A stretch of 64,000 nucleotides of DNA. It comes from Adiantum capillus-veneris. Taxonomy: Eukaryota; Streptophyta; Polypodiopsida; Polypodiales; Pteridaceae. The stretch covers positions 149,097,241 to 149,161,240 of the forward strand of contig CM043945.1 of NCBI GenBank assembly GCA_014529385.2, read 5' to 3'. Positions within the stretch are counted from its first letter, which is position 1. Every line of letters begins with the position of its first letter. The notes below the pieces were generated by a model, which ran no database searches, had not been told where the DNA came from, and worked only from the letters and a program-made list of their open reading frames with translations. Position numbers and translations under genes: made by a program. Of the stretch, positions 54,592 through 64,000 are shown piece by piece.

Positions 54592-55456
54592 AGGGGTCAG
54601 GAGGACACTTGTCAAAAGACTACCCATGTACTTGACTGCATGTTGCATGTGATTGGCTAGGGGGAGAAGGGTCCAATGAGCTTGCAGCATGTAGAAAGGT
54701 TGCAACTCGCCCCAAGCAAGCAAGGGGGGTGCTAGGGGGATATACTCCACATACACACACACTCATTTAGAGGGGCATTCTCACTTGGTGAAAGTTGAGG
54801 AACACCACCTCCTTCTCCAAGCTTGTGAGAAGTGAGAGCCTACATCAACACTCTTGGCTATGAAATGCAAATCCAACCAAGAGCCATGCTTCAATGCTTA
54901 AGCTTTCCATCTTCTCCATCTCCATTACTATGCTATTATGTATACTAGCAAGAAGAGTAATGATATGTGAGGAACTATTTCTTTCTCCTATGGAATGTTT
55001 CTTCTTCTTCTTCCCTACCCTCATTCCCCGCTAGCTCTCTCCACCTTTGAAGGTGTTTGAGGCCTTGGGACTGAGGCTTCGGATAGTTAATGCTTTCTAC
55101 AAGTTTATGCTATGCTTGTGATGCATGAAGCTTTCCATCTTCATTGCATCACGCAGGTCACAAGGAACACAAACATTGTAATGTACCAAGTCTCTCTTAA
55201 TGGGAGAAACTATAATACAAATGCCTATTGGAGGGGGGACCGGCTCCATATGAATCCGATCCTCAACTATTGTCATGTTCTCTAAACTCTCTCTCTTGCA
55301 AAAGTATTGTTCATGCCAAGTTAACTAAGTACCAAGTTTATGTTGCTACCATCAATTAAGTTCACCCGCTATGCTCACAAAAGTAATCTCACAAAAGTGC
55401 TTTATCTAATTTCCTAATTCCCCTACTCTCAAAGTTCATAGGCCATTTCCATTACA
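53671..55456 (+). repeat. Solo LTR of family A, TSD TGGTT
   Basis: Begins TGTCATTAAATATCTAATAT and ends CCATTACA, with exact TGGTT at 53666-53670 and 55457-55461. No PBS or coding region follows. At 1786 bp it is longer than the paired LTRs because of an extra ~68-bp module (three copies at about 54140-54325) and a long (CT)n (54527-54590). Confidence 0.95.
54527..54590. repeat. (CT)n expansion in solo LTR
   Basis: About 32 CT units where the paired LTRs have about 8-9 (40459-40476, 47245-47262). Confidence 0.96.
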
Positions 55457-57560
55457 TGGTTATTGTTGAAATGTTCATTTGGAGCACATCAAGAATTTAG
55501 ATTCTTTAAACAACTTATAAATTCACTCACTGACTCATCTTCCTCCTGTTGGGCTTTTTTGGAGCTAAGATACTACACTCCAAAGGAATCCCTCTTGTAT
55601 GTACTCTTTCAAGGACAAGTTCCTGAGAGTAGGGTAGCACGTGCGCTCTTCAATCCTTAAGGTCATATAGCAATCCCCAGTCTTCTCACTCAGAGTCAAG
55701 CTTCAAGCCTTGCACTTATGTAGTTCATTGTGATCTTCCACAATATCACATATGTGTTTAAATAACTCAATGTTCTTTCTAACATCTTTGTCTCCACTGA
55801 ATTTTTGTGTGAGCTAGTCCACTTGTAGCACCTTGCTTCTAGGCTCTCTATCAGGTATGCTACGGGTATTTTTTGCAACAAATTGATCGATAGCTTGACC
55901 TAAGTGAGTAGGTATAGCGGCAAAGGCACTCTTGGGACTACATGGGGAACGGAGGGTGGCATTGGTATTGGAATATGTATGGCCCTTAGGTCCCATGCTT
56001 GGTACGGCATTGTGCCATGCAATGGCCCAAAGTTCATAGGTGTTGCCCTAGACATAGCAGATGTGGGATATGACATGTTAATGTTAATTGGCATGGATCT
56101 GCTTGAATAAGGGCTTGGATAGTGTCATTGTGGAGCAAGAGCTATCAAAAAAATTGGGGGTGCAGGAGCTACATGAGCATGACTGGCAATTGGTATATAC
56201 GATTGATGCACACTTGTATGTATTGAGGTAGGCACTACATTACTAGTAATGGTGCAATACTAACCATCAAGGTCAAGGGTGCACTTTCTATCATGCTCAT
56301 CATCGGAGTAGGTTGGTCTCCAAGAGAAATTTGAGTTAAATCTTGAAAATCAAAGGTACTGCTTGTAGGCTGAAATTGCATGGAGACTCCAAGAGAAAAA
56401 ATATATAAAGGATCCATGGAACTCACCAAAGGAGTCTCCATTTGTGATAGGGGTCAGTTGCTTGGCCTTGCCCATATCCAAAAATCTCATAAGGCTCGTT
56501 GAAGGCCTTTTAATCTCTTTGTTTTGCCTCTTTAGCTCGATAACCCTGTGGATGACATCACAAAATCTCTATTGATACTCCTCTAAATTGGTGGCATTCA
56601 ATGTAGATTGTACAACATCTAACCAACCCACATTGTATGTGTGACCTATGTATAGGTCGCTTAAAGTCTGTGTTTGTAGATCATACTCCAAGTTTTCATT
56701 GAGAAAGACCCCATTGATGTGTTGGGAGTTTCCTTTTAAGCGGATGCAAAGTGGCTCCCTTCTGTTTTACTCTTAGGGGCTGATAATTTGGGGATTCGTG
56801 ATGGCTCAATTGGTATAGCTTATACCATAGGGACCTTTGCCATCAGTACTAGGCATTGTTTTGCCTTGCGTAAGCTTTCAATTTCCTTTTTCCTAGCCGC
56901 AAGGATATATCGTTCAACCTCTTGCACTTCTGCAAGACTCCTACCATCAGGTTGATAGAACTTCAGAGGGGGATATATGTGAAGGGCTAGTGGGTGCAAT
57001 GGATGTAATATTCACATGGGCACTCTCAGGGAGTGTGGGGTCTAGATGCGACGTAAAAGGTGAATCTACTTCCTCGGCCCCTTCATTTAATTTGCTAGCT
57101 ACATGTTCAAAGTGAGTGTCTGTACTAAAGGTCTCTTTTAAGCAAGTAAAACATGCTAGATCCAGGCTATGGGGCCAAGGCATGCATGTCTTGACTGGAA
57201 CTCTCAAAGGTTTTGTGTAGGATACCCATCCATGGCATCGTAGTCGGAGGAAGAGTCACTAGCCATGATGTGCGGGTCTTGGGTCGCACTACCTTGGGTC
57301 CTAGCCATGGGTCCTAGCCAAAGGAACGGAACCTAATGTAGATGGATAGCGAGTGCCCCATAATTTAAAGGACTCTCAAGCTTTTCAGATTCTAAAACTT
57401 GACTAGAGCATAGATACATGTGCCCCGTAACTTGAAGCACTCTCAAGCTTTCAAAACTCTAGAACCTAATGAGTGCCCCGTAATTTGAAGCCCTCTCAAG
57501 CTTTTTGACTCTAAAACTTGACCAATGCGTAGATACATGTGATGTGAGTACCCTAAAACC
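55457..57560 (-). pseudogene. Family O copy 2: Gag, N-terminal part and start of core
   Basis: In minus sense from about 57540: MYLRxGQVLES-type start, SPFTSHLDPTLPESAHVNI (56947-57207), METPLVSSMDP (56235-56441), then MNFGPLHGTMPYQAWDLRAI (55900-56094) and a core beginning KFSGDKDVRKNIELFKHICDI... (about 55800-55720). Segments parallel copy 1 at 1-1100 with more stops. The core is cut at 55462 by the solo LTR and resumes at 53670. Confidence 0.82.
57340..57560. repeat. Local duplications at the Gag start
   Basis: GTGCCCCGTAA/GTGCCCCATAA, AAGCnCTCTCAAGCTTT and CTAAAACTTGACnA recur two to three times between 57350 and 57540, together with GCGTAGATACATGTG/GCATAGATACATGTG. Copy 1 has a single version at 1070-1110. 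Confidence 0.8.
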
Positions 57561-57756
57561 ATTGACGAGTACTCTACGCGGCCTTAGTTATTTTGGCCAT
57601 TTTTATTGGATTTTTCTTATTTTTTTCTAACTTTTTGGAAGTGCGTAGTGAGCAAAAATTAACAGAAATTGAACTAAAAATAATGAACAAAATTGAACCA
57701 AAATTGAACTATCTTAATCAAAATCACATAGATCTATAAAGAAAACACAATGTACT
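57561..57756 (-). other. Family O copy 2 leader, left part
   Basis: AT-rich leader corresponding to 1140-1250 of copy 1 (both have a run of T and GTGCGTAGTGAG/GTGTGTGATAGC-like words). It ends at the TSD GTACT (57752-57756). Confidence 0.6.
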
Positions 57757-58425
57757 TGTAATGGGAATGGCCTATGAACTTTGAGAATAGCGAAATTAAG
57801 AGAATTAGAGTGAGCATTTTGGCGAGATTACTTTGAGAACATAGAGTGATGGTAGCAACATAAACATAGTACTTAATCAACTTGGCATGAACAATACTTT
57901 TGCAAGAGAGAGTACTAGAGAACATGACAATAGTTGAGGACCGGATTTACTTGGAGCCGGTCTCCCCTCCAAAAGGCGTTTGTATTATAGATTCTAGGTG
58001 ATGTAATGAAGATGGAAAGCTTCATGCATCACGAGCATAATATAAACTTTGCAAAAAGCATTTACTATCCCAAGCCTCAGTCCCAAGGCCTTAAACACCT
58101 TCGAAGGTGGAGAGAGCTAGTGGGGAATGAGAGTAGGGAAGAGGAAGAAGAATCATTCATAGGAGAAAGAAATAGTTCCTCACTTATCATCACTCTTCTT
58201 GCTTAGCATAGCACAATAACATAGTAATGAAGATGAAGAAGATGGCAAGCTTAAGCATTGAAGCATGGCTCTTGGTTGGATTTGCATTCCATAGCCAAGT
58301 TTGTTGGTGTAGGGTCTCAACTTCTCAACAAGCTTGAGAAGGAGATGAAGCTATTGCACTTTGTACTTCACACAATGAGAGAGTGTGTATGTGGGTGTGG
58401 GAGAGTATACCCCCCTCTCATGTTT

Positions 58426-58466
<41 letters not shown>

Positions 58467-59147
58467 TTATTTAATTATATCATTTGGACATGTGTTCTCT
58501 TTTTACTCTTTGAGAGGAAGAACTTAATTATTTATTTTTATGCATTTAAATTCTCATTGGACCCCTTTAAAGCCTATCCAATAGGATTCAAGCACACCAT
58601 GAGGGCCAAATGGGAAGGATCTTGACATGTGTCTTTTATGCTTCTTAAGATATCATGTTTGAATTGAACACTTCAAGCACCTTAGTCATTTAAGCATGAA
58701 AATTGTTTATGCTTCTTGAGAGATCATGTTTGAATTGAACACTTCAAGAACCTTAGTCATTTAAGCATGAGAAGCACCTCAAGCTTGGGCAAGGTTCCAC
58801 AAACACCTTAAGCACCTTAGTTAGCAAGCACGACAAGCACCTCATGCTTGGGTAAGACTCCCACCTCAAGGTCAACCCTAGCTTGCCTAAGGTCAAAGGA
58901 CCTTTTAACACTAACTTTTGGAGGTCTTTAATGAAGATAACCCTAAGGTCTTTAAGCTCCATCAAGTAGCATTGCTCTTTAACAAACCATTGCTCATTTG
59001 GACCCCTTTAACCTTGGCCCCATGTTGAGATAGATCCATAAGCACATGTCTATATTCTAACCCTTGTTTCTGTTTATTCTTCACATTAAATGATCGGTTT
59101 AATATGAGAAAATCATTTCGGTTGTTTAGATATTAGATTTTATGACA
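57757..59147 (-). repeat. Solo LTR of family A, minus strand, TSD GTACT
   Basis: In minus sense it begins TGTCATAAAATCTAATATC and ends CCATTACA, with exact GTACT at 57752-57756 and 59148-59152. At 1391 bp it lacks several tandem modules found in the other family A LTRs. It holds a separate (CT)n on the plus strand at 58427-58463. Confidence 0.95.
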
Positions 59148-59152
59148 GTACT

Positions 59153-59340
59153 CAACACAAATCTACATAGGAAATATAAATAAAACCATAATATCCATTG
59201 CACACAAGCTAAACATAACCAAATATGAACTCACACACCCACATATCTAACATATTTAAGCACAAAATCACCTCCCAATAGCAATGCAAGTCACCTTTGG
59301 AGCTTGGCGCAAAGGGGTTCCCCAGAAACGATGCCAGAAA
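59153..59340 (-). other. Family O copy 2 leader and decayed primer-binding site
   Basis: The remaining leader sits right of the solo LTR. CCCAGAAACGATGCCA (59320-59335) aligns with the tRNA-Asp-type PBS of copy 1 but carries several changes. Confidence 0.7.
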
Positions 59341-59844
59341 TGTCAAGTGCAAGGGACTTGTTGTGCATCGTGTGCGAGCCATAGAGGCTACAAGCACACA
59401 ATCATGTGTAGACAAGCTCAAAACAGAGACGAACGATGTGTCACTCACCTCCTTGCATCACCATCAAAGGGAAACTCGTGTCGTAGTGAAGAGGAAGCTT
59501 GCCACCATTCCCATACTACCACTCAAGCTCAATCACACACACGCTCTCACAGAGAAAGAGGACAAAGGCAAGAGAAGGTAGAGAGAAAGAGCACTTAGAT
59601 TCTGTAATTTGAGAATAAGAAAAAAATAGGGTTGCATGACTTTTATATGGGTCACACCATTCACACTCAAGTGTCCACACTTGGCCAGTCAAGCCCTAAA
59701 TCCACCCAATCCTTATCGGCTAAGTGTGTGGTGCGCCTCTCATCAACAATCACCCAATCCATGATAATATAACTACAAGACCAACAAGCTCAACTCATGA
59801 CTAGAAAATAATAAGAATGGTAATAACGACATCATGGGTTAACA
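59341..59844 (-). repeat. 5' LTR of family O copy 2
   Basis: Bounded by plus TGTCAAGTGCAAGG at 59341 and GGGTTAACA ending 59844, the same ends as copy 1. It shares CGTGTGCGAGCCA (59370-59382), GTGTCACTCACC (59438-59449) and the minus TATA element (plus GACTTTTATATG, 59639-59650). It is 504 bp against 645 bp in copy 1, partly through lack of the CT and GA-rich blocks. Confidence 0.82.
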
Positions 59845-61980
59845 CACATAGGGCTTTACATGTTCGCCTTAGTTTGTCCCTACATCATCTTGTGTGTTTG
59901 CATCTAGCCATCACAATACATGTTTAGACACTTACAATTGCATGTTAGTTGTTAACTAGAATCCATGGAGCTTTCCATTGGGAGAACTTATTGTGATTTG
60001 TCCCTCCATAATGCCACCACCAACAAACGGCACATTAAGGGAAAGGATACATTTGTGATGAATCAAGACTTAGTCCCTCCCCCCCCTCCCACAAGGCTAG
60101 CACCAATAGGCTAGCCATGAGGCAAGGCTTAGGCTGTTTACTTTGACGGACTACCCTAATACTCTATTTAGGGCAGAATTGTTGGTTGTCCAAATTTGCA
60201 ATTTCCACCACTTTTGATCCTCCCTATGGGGCTTTGGTAGCTTTTAGAAGACAACGAAGGAGACCCTACACTTTGCAATTAATGGAAAATGGAGTATCTG
60301 AGATCAAGATGCACATAATGCTAGCATTTGTTTGACCAAATCCAATGCAGCAACATCACACCACCCTAAACTATCCAATGACAATTATGGTGTACCCTTG
60401 ATGTTTGAGAACCCAAAAACACACAAGTGAAGTGGCATGCCATGCAAAATAAATGGAACTCATGCCAGTTTCAAGACGGGGAAGCAGTACAAGGCTAGAT
60501 CCAATGCACCAACATAGCAGAACCAAAAGTTGTCCAGTCACAATTATGGTGCACTTTTGTCATTTGAGAACCCAAATACAAACAAGGAAAGAAGATTTCC
60601 ATGTAGAAAAATTAAACTAGTGCCAAGCTGCCACGAGAAAGCATTGCCGAAGAGCTCTTATGCATGCATCCTTGCTCTATAATATACGTAGAGGAGAAGC
60701 TACAAGCACTAGATCATGCATATAGTATACTATCATCCGAATCCAGGAAGTGCTTATGGTATGCCCAACAAATACATACTCTATTGTTCTAGGTGCTTAT
60801 GGTACCCAAAACAACGGAGTATGCACATTCATGTCCTCATGGGGATCATGTCCAAATGAACATTGATACCAATACATTGCCTCATAAATCTCTCTACCTA
60901 TCATAGTTCCTCTAATGCATATAATTTAAGGAATCAGCTTAGTTGCATGTGTTACCCTAAACCTTCAACCACACAACAAAATTTCTAAACAACAACCACA
61001 CCAGAAAATCCCATTGACTCCAAGATCGAAAGACATTGCAAGAAACTCACGTACACAAAACCATGTGCTTTTGTGATGCAAGGACCATTTCAAGTGTTGA
61101 GTCGTCTGCCAGACAGATTATAAAGTTTCTCTCTGTTGTCTCAAGCTAGCTATATGTGCAATTGACAATCCTCCCCTCTTGAACATTGTTAGTCAAGAGT
61201 GTAACATGCCGATGAAGAAGAGCCAACTCTAAACCAACTAGCACTTCCCTTCATAATAGGGGGAGCAATGCATGGCATGTGCGGCAAGAGTGGCTCTCCA
61301 TTGGATAAAAGATTCTTGCTACAACAATGAGGAAAAAATATCCGACATCTCCTCTAGACGGGGGCTTGACTCCTGCAATGCTAATGCTTGTGTTTAAACA
61401 CCTGTAGTAGGAGCACTAGTTGGAGGGACAAAGACCGTCTTATGATTATCCCCTTGTCCATCGTCAACACCAGCTACTCAAGGCACCCCATGACCAAGCC
61501 ATGTCAAAGTAACATGAGCTTGGACTATCCAACTGAGCCATGTGCTGGCATTTCAATCTCATTGGGGATAATCACACTAGAGATGCTATCTCTTGAGATG
61601 AGAAATTGACTTAGAGTGATACGTTTCAACTTGATGTCACATTTGTGCATGTTTTCCCCAAGGGGTTTGTAGAAGACTTCTCAACTCACAAATGCAGCCA
61701 CCGATCTATTTATTAATGCTCAATCTGTCTTCCCCAATCGTCGTGGCTTGTGCTGCCTCTATAGGCCCTTGTTCCTCGACTCCACCAATGCATTGTACAT
61801 CTACTACTTGGCTGAGAGCATGCAAAATATCAAGGGTTGAATGAATAGATCAAAGGCAAGGGAAGTGCATTTCAACTATTAGTCGGATCCCACAAAGGTG
61901 CTTGCACTGTGCTCCCCAATCTAGACAATCACAATAGTTGCATTGCATGCTCACATGATACCATTACAATGGAGACGACA
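59845..61980. other. No gene identified
   Basis: A block with ACAATTATGGTG, followed by a stretch on a name like GAGAACCCAAA, recurs at 60382-60418 and 60539-60575, indicating a diverged ~157-bp duplication. No coding domain or RNA gene is seen; 61388-61609 is open but unremarkable. Confidence 0.45.
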
Positions 61981-62240
61981 TGCTAAGGATTTTGAAGTGG
62001 AAAGTGCTCTCATCTATCACTTCAGAGGAGGCACTCTCAAGTCTTTTAAGGGTCGCTTCTTCCACCATTACCAATGTAGTTGTGTGTTGCTTACTCCCCC
62101 CAAACCGGCTGAGGATTTTAAAGTTGAAAGTTCTCTCATCTATCACTTCATAGAAGGCACTCTCAAATCTTCTAAGGATTGCTTCTTCCACCGCTGCCAA
62201 TCTAGTTATGTGTTGCTTACTCCCCCCAAACCTGCTAAGA
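61981..62240. repeat. Two-unit 126-bp tandem repeat, open on both strands
   Basis: TGCTAAG at 61981 recurs at 62233, exactly two periods of 126 bp later, with an intermediate unit from about 62107. Units share TCTCATCTATCACTTCA, GGCACTCTCAA and TGTTGCTTACTCCCCCCAAA. The plus frame (61943-62293) and a minus frame (61964-62380) are both open, each with a 42-residue repeat. No domain is recognised; this may be coding-neutral. Confidence 0.85.
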
Positions 62241-62700
<460 letters not shown>

Positions 62701-63006
62701 TTGGTTCATGACTTTTGCATCGTCAACTTTGACATGGTATCAAAGGCTTGAAGACCTTGGAGGAGTCACATACGTGTTAAGAAGAGAAGTTGCCCTCTCC
62801 TCTCTCCCCTCTGCCCTTGGCATTCCCATTCCCCCTCTGGATGTGTTTAAAACCACTAGGGCTTGTGGCATTTTTAGCCTCTACTCCATCACTTCCTCTC
62901 CCTTGCCAGTGATCGTGGGTGTTGCACCTCGCTGCCCCTCCCTTGTCAGTGATTGTGGATGTTGGACCCGTTGACAATAGCATTGTAAAATGCTAGCTTT
63001 GCAAGT

Positions 63007-63026
63007 CCCCCCCCCCCCCCCCCCCT
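63007..63026. repeat. Poly-C run
   Basis: About 20 consecutive C within the copia-type element. Confidence 0.95.
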
Positions 63027-63071
63027 CGCACAAGCGCCATCGACATCAACAACCAACACCAACTATCGACT

Positions 63072-63356
63072 ATGAGTGGACCAACAGCCTATGCACGGAC
63101 AAAGTTCTCAAGGAAGCCGTCAATTTGTTTGGCTCGGGATTGTGATGCCAAAAGTAAATGTACAAGTTTGCTAGAGGACATATGCAAAGGAAAGCTTGAC
63201 AAGGACGGTAGGACCAATGCTCACTTAGCTGCCTCGATACCCATGAGGTCCAAGATCAATTGTTATAAATGCAATAAGACGCTTTGTTTGGTTGGGGAAT
63301 GCAAAGCCAAAGGAAAGGCAGGAACTCACAAAAGGGCAAAGGTAAAGGCAAGCTAG
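63072..63356 (+). pseudogene. Copia-type Gag C-terminal fragment with altered zinc knuckle
   Basis: The frame opens at ATG 63072 with MSGPTAYARTKFSRKP and contains LLEDICKGKLDKDG and CYKCNKTLCLVGECKAKGK. The last has CX2C-X4-C-X4-C spacing: Cys takes the place of the knuckle His and Gly before it is Leu. The Lys-rich end KGKAGTHKRAKVKA is typical of copia Gag. It is interrupted upstream, so only the C-terminal portion is readable. Confidence 0.6.
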
Positions 63357-64000
63357 ACAGAGATAAGGGTGATAAATATTTGACGAAGAAGATCAACATG
63401 GTACATGTGGTGGTGGCCGCAATGGCCTCAACGCTAGATTTTTAGTCAGGTGGTTGTTGCTGCCACTAGCTTCAGCCAGGGAGAAGCTTGTGAGCTGCAG
63501 AGAGGGGCAAATAGTGCTGCCTACAAATAATTTTGGACCCATGTGTTGGACTTCAAGTTATCTATGTTTGAACCCGTGGGTTGAACTTCAATGCACATGC
63601 ATCTGGCAAGGAACCAATGCGACATATCTAAAAACACTATGGATGTGTGCACTGATCCATTGTTGTTGGTTGGATTATGGGCAGGATGTGTTTCAAAGCT
63701 CATTATCTAGGAAAGTTTGGACGTGATGTGTTCACAATTCACGAATGGGGATTCTTGGACATAGTGTGGTCTACAATTCAATTTTTGATGGGGCAATTGG
63801 TGCTCAAGATGGAATTCTTCTCAGGTGACACGTTGACAATAGCAAATCTACCGAGCTATAACCAACATGACAGTTGTTGTTGGAGTGTCCATGGTAGCTT
63901 CTTCATTGACTTTGTCTCACTGTTTATGTCCACTATGAGCTACACAGAGGGTGCTAAAGTTTATAGCATCTCAAGTGAATAGCCCAATGTGATCCAATAC

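Larger units (their letters stand above)
62734..64000 (+). mobile_element. 5' part of a copia-type element, running off the window
   Basis: TGGTATCAAAGGC (62734-62746) resembles the tRNA-Met PBS and follows an LTR-like end, ACTTTGACA. A Gag-like frame (63072-63356) follows at a distance normal for copia elements. The downstream DNA to the window edge shows only broken frames. The 3' part is outside the window. Confidence 0.55.

Overview
The window looks like transposon-rich DNA from the nuclear genome of a vascular plant. I find no conventional host gene with exons, no intact rRNA or tRNA gene, and nothing organellar or bacterial. The plant assignment rests on Ty1/copia and Ty3/gypsy LTR retrotransposons with plant-type primer-binding sites (tRNA-Met TGGTATCAGAGC and tRNA-Asp TGGCGCCGTTGTCGG), plant L1-type LINE fragments, tRNA-derived SINEs, a 5S-bearing miniature element of the Cassandra type, and many (CT/GA)n microsatellites. 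I cannot name the species.

Layout. 1-2528: 5' end of a minus-strand gypsy-type element (here family O, copy 1) with Gag, leader, tRNA-Asp PBS and a 645-bp LTR. 2.5-13.4 kb: a LINE graveyard, with 3' fragments of one L1-type family in both orientations (one with a 15-bp target duplication), hairpins and microsatellites. 13.6-16.6 kb: a Cassandra-like TRIM on the minus strand, a 162-bp foldback, a SINE with a perfect 9-bp target duplication and a second SINE candidate. 17-22.5 kb: microsatellite-rich DNA and a solo copia-type LTR (21455-22225) whose U3 holds a heptamer-built minisatellite. 22.5-23.9 kb: a short non-LTR element carrying an uninterrupted ORF1p-like gene and no reverse transcriptase. 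24.9-33 kb: a decayed gypsy Gag, a three-unit tandem array built around (CT)n blocks, two long LINE fragments in opposite orientations and a foldback element between them. 35-38.3 kb: an internally deleted copia element on the minus strand.

38.6-59.84 kb is the main structure: a nested stack. A second, older copy of family O (minus strand, 5' LTR at 59341-59844) is split by four insertions whose boundaries can be read from target-site duplications: a full-length chromovirus-like gypsy element (39709-48130, family A, plus strand), a full-length copia element (48562-53575, minus strand, TSD GTGAC) and two solo LTRs of family A (53671-55456, TSD TGGTT; 57757-59147, minus strand, TSD GTACT). Gag coding of the host element resumes on the far side of the insertions. 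59.8-64 kb: undefined DNA, a 126-bp tandem duplication, a (TC)n tract of about 168 bp, and what appears to be the 5' end of another copia element running off the window.

All autonomous elements are inactivated by stops, frameshifts, catalytic-residue changes or deletions. The only long uninterrupted reading frame with recognisable architecture is the ORF1p-like gene at 22940-23689. Many frames conventionally opened at GTG, TTG or CTG are not plausible plant starts; I used ATG where a start is claimed.
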